Shown: positions 1 to 10,846 of the stretch, piece by piece
Position numbering within the stretch: position 1 is the first letter of the stretch
Layout: every line of letters begins with the position of its first letter
Source: Knufia peltigerae
Taxonomy: Eukaryota; Ascomycota; Eurotiomycetes; Chaetothyriales; Trichomeriaceae
Length of the DNA: 64,000 bases
Assembly (NCBI GenBank): GCA_030247855.1
Contig: JAPDRN010000023.1
Span: 124,001-188,000, forward strand
Direction: 5' to 3'
The notes under the pieces: model-generated
Database searches by the model: none
What the model was told of the DNA's origin: nothing
The model's input: the letters and a program-made list of their open reading frames with translations, nothing else
Made by a program: the position numbers and the translations under genes

Positions 1-530
1 TTCCAACCCCCGGCCCCCGCGATTCCGCTGCCCCCTCCTTGTGTGTTGAAACTGGTAAAGTCGGATATGAGGAAGACGTACCCGAGTCTCTTGGGCGAGA
101 GTCCAAAAAAGACCTGGGGGCTTTGGCCTCCGTCCTTTTCCTCCTCGGGCAGGTTGAACCGTATCATCCGTGTCAACAGCAGGTACAACGTCGCACAGAA
201 AAACACGGGCGCAATAACAATCGACGACTGAGAGACAGCGTAAAAGATGATGCTTAGCGGCCACGTGTGTCGGAACTTGATGGACACGATGCGCAACGCC
301 CAACCGGTGACCGAAATCCACCCGGCGATCGGTAGACAGAGTGTGTATTTGTGCGGGTTTGGTTGTTTGCGCGCAACCACGAAATTGATGTACATGTGCC
401 GGACCGTGATGAGCCAGTATATAACTGTAAAAACAATGGCAAGAGGCATCGAAGGGCTGTAGGCGTACGGGTCGACTTCGTCAGGTGGAGGGGTGTCCCG
501 TTTGAAGTTGGTAAAGGTGAAGGGAGACAT
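1..530 (-). CDS. RTA1-like membrane protein, N-terminal part (runs off window start)
   Basis: The reading frame starts at the ATG at 530-528 and stays open to base 1, so 176 codons are present and the C-terminus lies outside. Hydrophobic segments are visible near residues 36-52, 70-90 and 98-125. The last visible part carries D-F-T-S-F-N-T-Q-G-G-G-S-G, which fits the D..S...Q..GGG signature of the RTA1 family (Pfam RTA1; lipid-translocating exporter-like and drug-resistance proteins with seven membrane spans, in plasma or vacuolar membranes). Known members respond to 7-aminocholesterol and other membrane stress; the substrate of this one is unknown. No intron is needed in the visible part. 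The family call is fairly sure; a specific function is not. Confidence 0.82.
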   Translation of the reverse strand, partial: MSPFTFTNFKRDTPPPDEVDPYAYSPSMPLAIVFTVIYWLITVRHMYINFVVARKQPNPHKYTLCLPIAGWISVTGWALRIVSIKFRHTWPLSIIFYAVSQSSIVIAPVFFCATLYLLLTRMIRFNLPEEEKDGGQSPQVFFGLSPKRLGYVFLISDFTSFNTQGGGSGIAGAGGW

Positions 531-1732
531 GGTGGACAGGGCTCGTGGGAAAGTGATGGGTGTTATCATAGTGGTCTCGTGAGGCCGGGATGAATGGTTC
601 GCTCGTGGATATAGATGTATAGTTGCGGATGGACGAGCAAAGACAAGAGCAGTCTCCCTCTGTCGGTGTCCTTTCTCTTATTCCACTCCTGCTCAAACAG
701 ATGAATTGAAGGGAATCAAAAGTAGGAAATTCAGCAGATGGTATAAAAACGGCGAAGGGAAAGAAGAAAGTTCGAGTCGAGTTGAGTTGTTTGTCGAAAT
801 ACTCAAAAAGTAGTAGAGACCAACCGAGGACGGACGACGATGTTCTATATATGCCATTTTTTGACCGACTAGCAGCACGAGCAGGAGTATCTCAACACCA
901 GCCGCCGATCTGGCTGTTAGGGAATCCACTTACTAGGAGAGAGCAACAGATATCTGCGTAGGTATGGAGTACTGGTCAATCCATACCGATGGATCAATCC
1001 ATTCCAGGACCAGTAAATGACGGGTGCCTGATTCGCATCGCTGGGCACGTACGATTAAGTGTCGCAGCCACAGGTTTAGAGTAGCAAAATAGAAATCCCC
1101 AAGGTCAAAGCAACAACTTGTCGGTACGGACTCGAAAAGAATTGTCTATGTAGAGATCAAACAGGGAGATTTGACTTGGGCTTGCCTCGGTCTGTATAGC
1201 GATTGGTCCTCGCGTTCGTCGCGTTCGTCGTAGATTGACTTTCGGCTTTTTCCACCTGGGAACTAAACTAGAAAAGTGTTCGACTGACCCACCAAACAAC
1301 CAGAATGTCAAGCCACAACGCCATCTGAGATACATGATGTACGGAGAATGTAAGTGAAGCACTGATGCGGTGCAAGTGGGAGAGAGCATACTATTGACAC
1401 CAAGGTTCTGACCTCTGTCTCTAGGCTACACAATGAAAATGAAAGACACTTACAGACTTGTCTTGTGTTTCATCTCGCAGAAACCCCAGCATGAATACCT
1501 CCAGTGAAGCTCGTGGACTTCCAAGTGCTATCAAATCCAAAACCCAGGGCTGGTGTCAATGCACACGCGGCGAATGAGAGAAACATGAACCATTCCCAAG
1601 ATGTGGTTTCGAAAATATGAAAACTGACTAGGAAGAAAAGTGTAACCCGATAAGTATTGGTAGTGCTTTTGTGCAACGATAAAGTTTTTTGCTGTCGATA
1701 GAGATGGCTCAACCAGCGTAGCCCATACTTAC
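531..1732. other. Spacer, no supported gene
   Basis: Upstream region of the RTA1-like gene. Open frames here are short and overlap in several frames. A near-copy of the TACGGAGTA motif (TATGGAGTA) lies at 963-971. On the minus strand, 1470-1736 contains a hydrophobic open stretch that could be a 3' exon of the neighbouring hypothetical gene, but I could not prove a splice. Confidence 0.5.
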
Positions 1733-2440
1733 TCAATCATCATACCAGCCGCTGGTTTCAGCATAATGATCTTGGCCAACACTCTTCGTCTTCCTTTCCT
1801 TGTGCTTACCTGTCTTTGTCTTGAGTATTTCCAATCTCCGCATGGTTCCTTTGGCGAGCCAATATCCTTGATACTCGTGCTTGCGAGTAGTGCCTGGAAG
1901 TACACGAAGGACAGGTGCCGAAACATATCTTCTGCTAAACCCAGTGAGGAGTGGATTCGAGACAACTCGGGATGCTTGAGGACCAGGCCGAGGGGAGGCA
2001 AATGAACTCGGAGCGACCCTGGAGTTTTGTGGAGCAGGTCGCAACATCTCATATGGGTTTCCCTGGATGCTGTAAGATCTAGAGTCGTTGGGGGTAACGC
2101 TAGAAACAAATGTTGACTCGGTGGAATAATGAGAGGATGCAGAAGATACACGGTTGTTGTCCTGGTCCCGGGCTCTGATAAACTCTACCAATTGCTCTGT
2201 GGTTTTTATATTGGACGGTAGGTGCTGTTCTTGTATGAGTTGTGATTCGATCCTGCCATAGCCGTTGTCATATGTGAAACTGACTGGGCTTCCTGTTGCA
2301 TACCTATCAGGTAAGGTTCCAGGTGCTGGGCGAGGTCGAGGTCGAGGGAAGGAGCTGTCTGCAGTGTCAGGTCTTGGAGGGCTATACTCGCCTACAATGG
2401 GAGTACTCTCTGGTTTGTTTCTTCTGCTAAAGAATGGCAT
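1733..2440 (-). CDS. Hypothetical protein, disordered, 235 aa as an unspliced frame
   Basis: I do not recognise this protein. The ATG at 2440 opens a 235-codon frame whose first 180 residues are rich in Pro, Ser, Arg and Asn, typical of intrinsic disorder; a basic stretch (K-T-K-T-G-K-H-K-E-R-K) lies near the end. A strong splice donor (AG/GTAAGC) begins at 1809, inside the last 26 codons, and a second donor-like GTAAGTATG follows just past the stop. The true 3' end may therefore be spliced onto downstream exons, possibly the hydrophobic frame around 1470-1620, so the C-terminus given here is provisional. No domain is visible. It is divergent from the UPF0390 gene to its right. Confidence 0.45.
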   Translation of the reverse strand: MPFFSRRNKPESTPIVGEYSPPRPDTADSSFPRPRPRPAPGTLPDRYATGSPVSFTYDNGYGRIESQLIQEQHLPSNIKTTEQLVEFIRARDQDNNRVSSASSHYSTESTFVSSVTPNDSRSYSIQGNPYEMLRPAPQNSRVAPSSFASPRPGPQASRVVSNPLLTGFSRRYVSAPVLRVLPGTTRKHEYQGYWLAKGTMRRLEILKTKTGKHKERKTKSVGQDHYAETSGWYDD

Positions 2441-2990
2441 GTTTGCTGATGTATTTGATCAAATATTCTTTTGAGGGCAAAAAGCGAAAGATGTGAGATC
2501 GAGTTGCGATCGTTTTGTAGTAAGTAGAGCGTGGAATCACCTTTGAGGAGTATAATTGAAATACAGAATCCAAATAGCAGCCAGGTAAACAGCGTAAGGA
2601 CTTACAAAGTGACCTTCAAGTCCTTTCATTGTCCACCGAAGCCCTGCCTGAGCAGTCATTGTTATGGAGACAAAGAACCTTCATTGTCCACTGCCAACAC
2701 CCATGAGCGTTAGCATTTTTATTGGTGTCGGCTCATCGAGGCCCGTTGTCTGACAGAAGGATGTGATTGCTTGAATACTGCTAACCAAGTGGGAAGAGTC
2801 ATTTTTCAGGATGGCGCTGATGCTGGTGACAAGATCGCCACGTGACTAGTCCGCAAGGCTGAACTTCCTCCCCGCCTCAAAAAACTTTCTCTCAATTCTG
2901 GTCGCATTATTTTGCGAAAGATCAGTCCGACAGGTTCAACTGCACACTTTCTAACATTGTTGTGTATCTCAGGGTCTTACCAAGTACATC
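2441..2990. other. Divergent promoter spacer
   Basis: It separates the start of the hypothetical gene (minus) from the UPF0390 gene (plus). No open frame is convincing. A TTTCTAACA...CTCAG stretch at about 2947-2972 looks like a branch site and acceptor, so the UPF0390 transcript may have an intron in its 5' leader. Confidence 0.4.
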
Positions 2991-3278
2991 ATGGCACAAG
3001 GCCTGCTCAAAAAGTCCTCCAAATCCGCAAAGCCCTCGGCATCATCGAAGAGCGCCGGTGTCACCAAGAAGGGTCCCCGAACCATCACCCCGAAGAAGGC
3101 GAAGCTGGCCAAACAGGCCAAAATCAACAAGAAATACACTGCCGGGCTGACAGCAAAGACAGAGGCTATGTTGGGGGCTCGAGCAGGGCATCTGGAGATG
3201 CTGGGCCAGGGAAGGAAGAAGAACGCAGGTGCAGAACAAAGCAAGAGCAGCGGAAAGAAAACAGGGAACAAGTCTTGA
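2991..3278 (+). CDS. UPF0390 / DUF2462 family small basic protein
   Basis: A 95-residue single-exon protein that begins M-A-Q-G, then a long run of Lys, Ser and Ala (rich in K and near 25% basic), with a short helical segment T-A-K-T-E-A-M-L-G-A-R-A-G-H-L near residues 54-70 and a basic, Ser/Gly-rich tail. This arrangement matches the UPF0390 family (Pfam DUF2462; human homologue C19orf53, the Leydig cell tumour 10 kDa protein), whose biochemical role is not established; nucleolar location is plausible from the composition. Length fits the family. The ATG at 2991 directly follows a likely leader-intron acceptor. Its 3' neighbour MTC1 is convergent, 371 bases away. Confidence 0.8.
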   Translation: MAQGLLKKSSKSAKPSASSKSAGVTKKGPRTITPKKAKLAKQAKINKKYTAGLTAKTEAMLGARAGHLEMLGQGRKKNAGAEQSKSSGKKTGNKS

Positions 3279-3649
3279 ACCGGATCTGGTGATTGATTGG
3301 TACGGGACATCTCGATAACAAATTTTTATCACATCAGACCACAGAAGCACATGGCCTGGCAGAAACAGCCCTCCGCCCAGCGGCGCCTCACACCATGAAA
3401 GCGGACTCAGCAAGCGGTGGACAGTATTGAGAACTCCGAGAGAGATGTTACATTGGGACCATCGTTCTTTGTCAAAACACCTAACATACAGAGGCAAGAC
3501 CTATTGTACCTGTTGTCGGAATACCGTCCATGGATGATCATAGGTGCCGGAAATCCAGGAAATGTCCTGTTGACTAAACTCCATACTCCAACATCGCAGC
3601 ACATGGTATATCTAGGGGCACAAGTCCCAAATAAGTCGACACGCAGTCA
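3279..3649. other. Convergent 3' spacer
   Basis: It lies between the ends of the UPF0390 gene and MTC1. I see no gene; the short frames that cross it are out of register with both neighbours. Confidence 0.5.
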
Positions 3650-5222
3650 TCACATACCACCCAACGCTCGAGCAGCCTCTCCGCCACCAGATTGGAGCAT
3701 TGCTTCCTGCCCTGGATCCGCTCTCAGCTTACCCTTGCCGGCACCACCCTCGCCAACTCCCATTCGTTTGGCCACGTATCTCTGAGCCACGACGCCGACG
3801 GCCAAGTTCAAAGTTTCCTCAACCCATTCACTCACCCACTCCCTAGGGTCAATGCCACCACTTGAGATGATCTCCTCAATACTCTCAGGCAATGTGCCTT
3901 CTCCCCCGCTAGGTGCATCCAGCCACTCCATCCACTGCCCTGGGAGAGCTTGGGATACGGCTTGGAAGGCGATGCCATGGATGGGATCGTGCAGATAGAT
4001 AGCGAATACAACCTCTTCTGCATTCTTATCATCTTCTGCTTCTTGAACCTGTCCCTCTTGCTCTGAGCTTGGTGCTGCCGCAAATAAATCCTTTGAGACG
4101 GGCTGAGAAATGGCTTGTATGGCGAGGAAGATTTCGCTGTCTCTGGTCGGGTTCGATTCGGAGAGGGTTTCGGTTGCTTTCTTAGCTGCCTCCTCTACAC
4201 CACCTCGAGTGGCAAAGAATTCTTCAGCATATCCCTCTGCAGATGCTCGCACCAACTTGCTGCCCTCTATCATTCCTTTGATGGCATTGATACTCCGTCT
4301 CTCGCCACTTCTCCACCAGGGTCCATCATGCCACGAACCCAGTGGCCGGCTCATTTCTTTTGAATCGCGTTTTGGGCCAGCCTCATGGCCCCGTTGTACC
4401 ACCATGAGGTCCCCACCCTCCACCTGCGCCATGACTCTGCTAAAGACTTGGTAGATGAGAGGATCTAAGGTTGGGTAATTGGTAAGGTCGTGCGTGATAT
4501 GGATTTGTAGTCGTTCGTGCGACGAAATCGGTGGAGCGATTGTCTGTAGGATGTTTTGGAAAGTAGGCATTGCCATTGACCTCAGTTCACCGCCTGCATG
4601 CCCGTTAGATATTGCTTAGCCTGCGGCACAACTTGTACCTACCAAAGCCTCTAAGCATCCCTACATTGCCTCGAACTTGATCTGCCCACTTTTGTGCCTC
4701 CTCATTCTTCTGTATCTCTTTCACGGCTGCCTGGGCCTGGTGGACTGCGGCAGAGGCGGTTGACAGTAGACCTCCCCACCATCCACCACCCTTCGAAGGT
4801 GCAGGCGCTGGCTCGGGGGTCGCATCGGCGTCTGCTGAGTCTTCAGTCGAGGTAGTGGCCGGCGTGAAGCTTTGATGAAATGAACGCATACTGTCACCCG
4901 ACTTCCGCTGACCATTGCTAGACTTCTCTTCACTCGTCCGTCCAGGTGGAGGAGTGGCTGTGGATGTACGCTTTGGGGATCGAGCGCCGGTGGTAGAGGG
5001 AGCATTTGGCTTGAGAGAAGGAGTGGCAGGTCGACTGGCAGGTCGTTGGGCAAGGTTGCCGAGTTCTGCGAGCAGCTCTTTTTCAGACTGCGATGATTGA
5101 TTGGGTTGTGTCTGTTTCGTTTTCGTGGCTGCTTTCGAGGGACGAGACGTGGCTTTACTGCCTAAATCGTCGAGCTGAGCCAATAGCTCATCATCTGTAG
5201 GTGCCGTCTTCTTCGTAGCCAT
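3650..5222 (-). CDS. MTC1: Mtc1 family protein (maintenance of telomere capping 1)
   Basis: Two exons: 5222-4639 and 4580-3650, joined by a 58-nt intron with donor GTACAAG, branch CTAAC and acceptor CTGAG; the join keeps frame and gives 504 residues. The N-terminal half is low-complexity (repeated D-E-L-L-A-Q-L / K-E-L-L-A-E-L motifs near residues 12 and 48, then Pro/Ser/Thr-rich). A conserved segment G-G-G-W-W-G-G-L-L-S-T-A precedes the core, which contains A-P-P-I-S-S-H-E-R-L and I-H-I-T-H-D-L, hallmarks of the Mtc1 family (Pfam DUF5427). Yeast Mtc1 is a cytosolic/COPI-associated protein with a synthetic link to cdc13 telomere capping; molecular function remains unclear. The second exon alone starts with an in-frame Met and could be mistaken for a separate gene. 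Confidence 0.85.
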
Positions 5223-6068
5223 GGCTGCAGTCTTAAATCTAGGAGTGTGAATTACTCTGGGAGTGGAGAGATGGCTCCTGCGTGTCTATGTACTCGTACC
5301 TGACTTGGAGGTGATGCACATGCGTCAGTCACTAGCCCTCGTTAGGCCATGGAGGGACCTCGATCTTGTCCAGATTTGGAAAACAATAGCGCCGCCTGGA
5401 AGCCAGCGTCCAACCTCGATGTTTTGGGAGCAATAAATACATCATCTCTCTGTTTTTTAGTACATTATGTATGTGCCTTGACTTACAGGTGTCTACGAGT
5501 GAAAGATGTTAGTGTTTCAGACTCTCGTGCAAAATTCATCTCGTTCATGTCGTTCTACAAGCACGACACCTCTCGGATGCTTACAGCTTCTCTATATCGT
5601 ATCGAGGCAATATCGCTCTGTGCCAAATAATTTGTATCAGGAGAACCACGGGGAAAATTGGGAGGCGCCATGGTTACTGTCAATCTAGGTCTAACACCTC
5701 AACAATATGACTGCCGCTCAGAGAAGCAACGACGAAAAAGCATTGCCAGTATGATTTGGTAAATGATCATGATCAACTGGAAGGTGAGTCGAAGCCGTGG
5801 TGGGAAGGTACAAAGAATTTCTGGTCATTCGTTCGTCAGATCCAAGTTTGCATCATCATTTAACATATTCACTTCAACATCAATCAGACTCAAGAGTGTC
5901 AAAGGTCGTAAATACGAGTCAATTGTGGTTATGTCTCAGACTCATCGAATAGGTGATTTAACTTACTCTTGACCTATATTGCTTCTCCCAAACCTGAACC
6001 TTCTATTGAATTACTTCTCACACGAATTGACCAGTCCAGCAAGGACTACACACCTACAGACAAAAAAT
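5223..6068. other. Spacer, no supported gene
   Basis: This is the divergent region between MTC1 (minus) and the small cysteine-rich gene (plus). The frames present are short and lack coding character. A near-palindromic TGTACTCGTAC sits near 5288. I see no RNA gene. Confidence 0.5.
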
Positions 6069-6452
6069 ATGGATAACAACAGCATTGCCAGTCCCCAGAT
6101 CATTTTTGTCTTTGCGGTCCTCTCAATAACGATTCTCCAGAGCATGGCTTCGAGTCTGCTCCACCGCTTTCCACCCGACCCAGCAACGATAAACCAGGCA
6201 AAGGGCATTTGTCCCGGTGGCTTCCAATGGTCTATCATCCCTGGCTCGCATCCTTCAACTGCCTGGGCCACTTGTTGTCAAAAGGGATATCAAGCCAATG
6301 TGGCCCAAGTTGTGGATGGGCTGGGCTTATTGGCAGTGTATTGTTGCCCCCTTGAAGACATTGAACCTCCCTGCAACAAGGAGCTTCCACTGCAGCCGCT
6401 TCTTTGCCCAGATACCTGGATCATGGTCGGAGCTCAATGCCGGACAACATGA
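6069..6452 (+). CDS. Small secreted cysteine-rich protein, eight Cys (unknown family)
   Basis: The frame is open from 5979, but I choose the ATG at 6069 because it places a hydrophobic segment (I-I-F-V-F-A-V-L-S-I-T-I-L, residues 11-23) at the N-terminus as a signal peptide, with likely cleavage after S-M-A near residue 27. The 127-residue product has eight cysteines, at about 48, 69, 70, 92, 93, 102, 113 and 124, all after the signal, in the order C-CC-CC-C-C-C. That is not the hydrophobin pattern (C-CC-C-C-CC-C). An even number of Cys and a short mature chain (about 100 residues) suggest a disulfide-stabilised extracellular protein such as a cell-wall or effector-like protein, but that is inference. 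A membrane anchor instead of a cleaved signal is the alternative. Confidence 0.55.
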   Translation: MDNNSIASPQIIFVFAVLSITILQSMASSLLHRFPPDPATINQAKGICPGGFQWSIIPGSHPSTAWATCCQKGYQANVAQVVDGLGLLAVYCCPLEDIEPPCNKELPLQPLLCPDTWIMVGAQCRTT

Positions 6453-6944
6453 CCGTTGTATGAACGATGGACAAATTTGAAAATGGAATTACCTCAAGTT
6501 CAGCAGCCTCAATTGCTTTAGAGATCACCATCATAATCATTCTCATGTCATTACAGTCGGCCCTAACCGACTTCGACAGCTTTCTCGGTCATCAAATATA
6601 AATCTACCAATCCATGATGAGTCGAGCTGAGCGACCCGTAAGTCATCAACCCTGGCCGAGTCAGGACTCATCAACAACTCAATGCAGCGATGGTATGCAA
6701 CTGGGATCTCATGGTAACAATTGAAGACCCACCAAGACTTTCAATTAGCTAGGTAGTTCAATATGAGAAGACTAGCAATGTATTCCATGACACAGATGCT
6801 CCAACGAACTTGTGGTACTGGTGCTCGGTTTAATCTCATCTCGGATCTAACTGTTTATTGCATCGGCATAGGAAGACATGGCTTTACATTCCTGTCTCTT
6901 CTTGTAATGCTATGAGATCTCCGTCTCAACGTCATGTCCGGGCC
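6453..6944. other. Convergent 3' spacer
   Basis: It lies between the cysteine-rich gene and the SnoaL-like gene. No gene seen; a moderately AT-rich stretch carries no long frame. Confidence 0.5.
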
Positions 6945-7331
6945 TCAGTCTCTCTTCCGCACCGTCTCGATGATCCACTCGAGACGACCGTCTTCAGCGA
7001 CCTCGGCGAACAGAAAAGTTTCGGCCTTCCCAACGGACCCGTCTGGACCTGTTGTCGACGATGAATGTCGCTCGGCGAGCTGTGCACCGTCACGCAGGAA
7101 CTGAGTTGTTGTGAGAGTGACGGAGGGTAGAATTTCTCGGAGATGACGGATGGAAGCCACGAAAGCAGGAAAGTCCATCTTGCTTTCATCGGCTCGTATA
7201 GTGAATGTTGGAGTGAGTAGCTTCGAGAGGTCAGTTTCGGTGTTGTCTGGGTTGCCTGAAAACAGGCTCAACAGCGCCGCTTGAAAGGTTTCCGCCCTGT
7301 CGGCAAAGTTGGTCTTGGTCGTGTCGGCCAT
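6945..7331 (-). CDS. SnoaL-like / NTF2-fold protein
   Basis: A single-exon frame of 128 residues from the ATG at 7331. The order of elements, an N-terminal helix (A-D-R-A-E-T-F-Q-A-A-L-L-S-L-F), then L-T-P-T-F-T-I-R-A-D, a helix (F-P-A-F-V-A-S-I-R-H-L-R-E-I-L) and beta-strands (S-V-T-L-T-T-T-Q-F, A-E-T-F-L-F-A-E-V-A-E-D-G-R-L-E-W-I-I-E-T-V), fits a cone-shaped NTF2-like fold of the SnoaL type, common as small stand-alone proteins in fungi. There is no signal peptide, so it is probably cytosolic. The family includes cyclases, isomerases and proteins of unknown role, so no reaction can be assigned. There is no biosynthetic cluster next to it. Confidence 0.65.
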   Translation of the reverse strand: MADTTKTNFADRAETFQAALLSLFSGNPDNTETDLSKLLTPTFTIRADESKMDFPAFVASIRHLREILPSVTLTTTQFLRDGAQLAERHSSSTTGPDGSVGKAETFLFAEVAEDGRLEWIIETVRKRD

Positions 7332-9014
7332 GATTGGATTCGTCGTTGTTATTGTATCCTATGTGATTGCTACTGACAATGTCATATGAAGAGTGTACCT
7401 CACAGAGCGTGTTGGACTTTTGTGTTCCGATTATGGGCTGTTTCTTATTATATAGTATAAAACACCATGAATGCGGCAGCCTGCCGAGATTGAGTTTGGT
7501 TTTCTAGACTTCCAGTAAAGTAAATCATACACATCATACAGGAGACACGTAAGATTCCCTGTTGCCTTGGAAGTCTAGTACGCAACGGTTGTTCCTCAAC
7601 GTCCGAACCAACCGAGTTGTTTGAATGTCATCAAGAGCCTTTTGGTGAAAAGTTGCTGCTGGTGAGTCTTGAAAAAAGGTGACGACGGTCTGCGGACGAA
7701 TAATTTGTGTCGTGTCAACTCGTCTTGAGCCTGATGATCACTCTTCACCGAATCAACAACCCTCTTTCGGATTGTTGTTGTTGTTCTCTTCTGCATCGGC
7801 CCTCTCGCGCTGTTTCCGACACTCGTTTATCCCTTCTCTTCTGATATAATCGACTCACGAAGATTGCCCTCTGTTGCTCCGGTGATGCCTGGCCATGGTT
7901 GCATGTTCCTCCCTATCGTTCTCGCATACGTAGCAGAACGGTCTGCAGTTCTTCCACTCGGGATCAGTGTCCACTCGACAGATGGATCGGCCCACTTTCT
8001 CAGGCCTTGGTGACCACCACATAGGGCGTTGTCGACGTGTTACACGGCACGCTGTTTTAATAGAAAAAGAGGCTGAGGACAACAATATCCTAGTGCTCCT
8101 CACAACCAGTAAGAAGTATTTACTGACTGTTAGATTGTTTAATTGTTGTTCGTTAAGATTTGCTTTTCTTCGTATTGTCGGGTTAGAGTCTCATAAGCCT
8201 CCCAAGTCAGGAGGTGCCATTTCCAGGATTGTGAACAGCCCGGCAATTCTATCTAGGCAGACATTGAAGCCATCAAGACAATCTACTCTCTCGAATCACC
8301 CCACGTGACCAGAGACGAAGAGTGTGGAATTTCCAACTGTAATTGGCTTTACAAGAGATGATTACTTTGCTCCTGCCTCACCTGTTGAGACCCTAATTTG
8401 CTCGACTTCCCGACATCCCTTCAACTTTTTGTGAGTACCTGGCAGCCAGTGGGCTTCCGTATGAGCAAGTCCGCCCATCAGAGACAGTCAAACTGGCGGT
8501 CTGATTTGTCCAGAGCGAGGTCGTTCTATGGCTGCAACAACATTGGTTGGGAGAGCTAGAGAGAAGAAGTAAAGGAACCCAGAAATTCCGCTGTTCAATG
8601 ATTCCAAGGTTTTCTTGGGCAATGATGGAAACATACCCTGTGGAACGGTGCCGCCCCCTTTCCCCATATTTTGTGGAATTGCCTCCGCGCTGGGCCTGGG
8701 TCAAGCAGATCACCGAGGAAATGATTGGTTTACCTCGACCTAACTGAACGAAGATCTGGGGTCGGGTAAGACCATTATGGGCATCGTGTCCGGGGCATGC
8801 TGTATTGCCAGTAACCGGTACGGATTTGTAGGAGCCTGAAGCCAGGCAATCCTCCCATTTTCTGGATAAGCTTTACAAGGCTTCTGGAGGACGGAACTGA
8901 GATGATATATACATCTTGGGGGGCATTTCAATACCTCTCACTCCTATTTTCCGGGCAATCCTCACGCCACTTATACTCGATCGACATCCGGTTTGACTGC
9001 GACGGCAAAGAAGT
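7332..9014. other. Long divergent spacer
   Basis: It separates the SnoaL-like gene (minus) from the permease gene (plus). Apart from the doubtful 55-codon frame at 7855-8022, I see no coding sequence. Simple-sequence GTTGTTGTT occurs near 7769-7779. Confidence 0.45.
7855..8022 (-). CDS. Doubtful small frame, 55 aa, Cys/Trp-containing
   Basis: A short frame from the ATG at 8022 encodes two Trp near the start and a compact segment with C-R-V-D, N-C-R-P-F-C-Y-V-C-E-N-D, then a basic tail. The C..(x13)..C..C..C spacing is suggestive of a metal-binding or redox micro-protein, and the sequence just upstream (TTCTATTAAAACAG) resembles a splice acceptor, so it could be the last exon of a larger gene. 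Nothing else supports it, and I do not recognise a family. Confidence 0.2.
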   Translation of the reverse strand: MWWSPRPEKVGRSICRVDTDPEWKNCRPFCYVCENDREEHATMARHHRSNRGQSS

Positions 9015-10846
9015 ATGGACGACGTGAACAAACCCTCACACGACCACAGAGATGTTGAGACGGATCATCACGTGGACAGGCGGTCTCTCGATGATGAACA
9101 ACTACTGGCTGCCCTTGGGCACAAACAGGAATTGCGACGCGAGTTCTCGCTATGGTCACTAGGTTGTTTGTGCCTCTGCCTCATGGCAACATGGGAAGCA
9201 CTATCAACCGTGGTCGCTGCCGCTTTGATCAGCGGAGGGCCTCCTTGCCTGTTCTACAACTAGTATGGTCAAAAAACCACGGATCCGCGAAGCCGTCCAG
9301 CTGATTGTGCATTACAGTGTCATATCATTCCTGGGAACGATAGCCGTAGCCCTATCCTTGGGTGAGATTGCCAGCATTTGGCCAACCGCAGGAGGTATGT
9401 CGGGTTTTGAACAAGAGACAAGTCAAGTACACTTACACGTTCGAAACTCCAGGTCAATATCACTGGGTTGCCGTCCTTGCTCCACAAAACACTCGAGTCA
9501 TCGCATCGTGGTTCACTGGCTGGATTTCTATCGGTGGTCAGATTGTGCTTACAGCTTCGGCCGCCTTCGCAGCTGGACTCCAACTCCAAGGGCTCATCAC
9601 CTTGAATCATCCCGATAGTTATGTTCCACAACGATGGCAAGGAATGCTGTTTTACTGGCTTGTTCTCGTTTACGCTGCCGCGGTGAATATCTGGGGGTCG
9701 AAGATACTGCCACATGCAAATCTGGCTTCTGGTAAGTGGTTCGGTTTTGTTTGGAAGCCGTTGTACCTGGTGTATGTTGACAATCTGCTGCAGGTGTCTT
9801 GCATATCGTCGGCTTCATTGCCATTGTGGCTCTGCTGGGAGCCATGTCGCCCAAGCACTCTTCGCACTATGTGTTTGTAGAGGTCTCGAATTCCAGTGGC
9901 TGGAGCAGCGATGGTGTCGCTTGGCTTGTCGGCCTCTTGAGTTCGGTATACCCATTTCTTGGGTATGATGCCGCAGCACATCTAGCAGAAGGTATGTTTG
10001 TTGTTCCTGAGTCCAAGTCTGACTTGAGTGTTGACCAAATTCTCCCCAGAGTTACCTCGTCCAAGTCGAAATGCTCCTCTCGCCATGGTTGGTTCCGTTG
10101 TCGCCAACGGAATTTTAGGTTTCATTTACTGCATCATCCTGCTGTACAGTCTGGGAGATCTTAACGATCTTCTCAAATCACCTACTGGATTCCCATTCAT
10201 GCAGTTATTCCTGAACGTCACCAAGTCCAAGGCCGGCGCGACCATCTTGGTCCTCATCATATCACTTATTGCCGTCGCCGCAAATGCCGCCGGGTTGACG
10301 TCGACGAGTCGCACCTTTTGGGCTTTTGCTCGAGACGAAGGTATGCCAGCTTCGAGGTACTTTGCGCATGTTCATTCGAACCTCAAAGTACCGGTCCGTA
10401 TGATCCTCCTCGTGACGGTCCTGCAATTCCTGCTCGGCTTCATCTACCTGGGCAACACGACGGCATTCAATGCCATCCTTTCCATGGCAATCATTGGCAT
10501 GTATCTCAGTTACATCCTCCCGATCGTCTACATGCTTCTATGCGGCCGGAAGAAGCTCAACAGAAGTGACTACGGACCTTTCAAACTTGGCCAGATTGGG
10601 GGTATCATCATCAACACCATCGCGGTCCTATGGTTGGTATTTGCCATGGTGTTCAGCACTTTCCCCAACTTTGAGCCAGTCAATGCTCAGAACATGAATT
10701 ATTCCACGGTAGTACTCGTCGGATGGGTTTTGTTCGGCGCCCTTTATTACCTCTTCTTTGGCAGGAAGGTGTACACTGGTCCGGTGGTTGAGACTCCTGC
10801 AACCGAATTGCAAATCACAAATGTGCACGCCACTGATCAGAAATAG
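9015..10846 (+). CDS. APC-superfamily amino-acid/choline-type permease
   Basis: Five exons join in frame: 9015-9262, 9318-9394, 9453-9731, 9794-9991 and 10050-10846, giving 532 residues. All introns are 55-62 nt with GTATG/GTAAG donors and CAG acceptors. The N-terminus is hydrophilic, then a conserved stretch (F-S-L-W-S-L-G..., S-G-G-P, G-E-I-A-S-I-W-P-T-A-G-G-Q-Y-H-W) typical of the fungal Uga4/Hnm1 branch of the APC superfamily, with about 12 membrane segments and an A-E-E-L-P-R-P-S-R-N-A-P cytosolic loop. It should act in the plasma membrane as a proton-coupled importer of an amino acid, GABA or choline-like substrate; which one cannot be told. The short hydrophilic tail has no obvious sorting signal. 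Confidence 0.88.

Noticed and set aside
1729..2151. A 140-codon minus-strand frame overlapping the hypothetical gene
   Set aside because: It shares the DNA of the longer frame and has no domain. Its last codons (A-A-G-M-M-I-E) may be a spliced exon of the longer gene, but I could not prove that.
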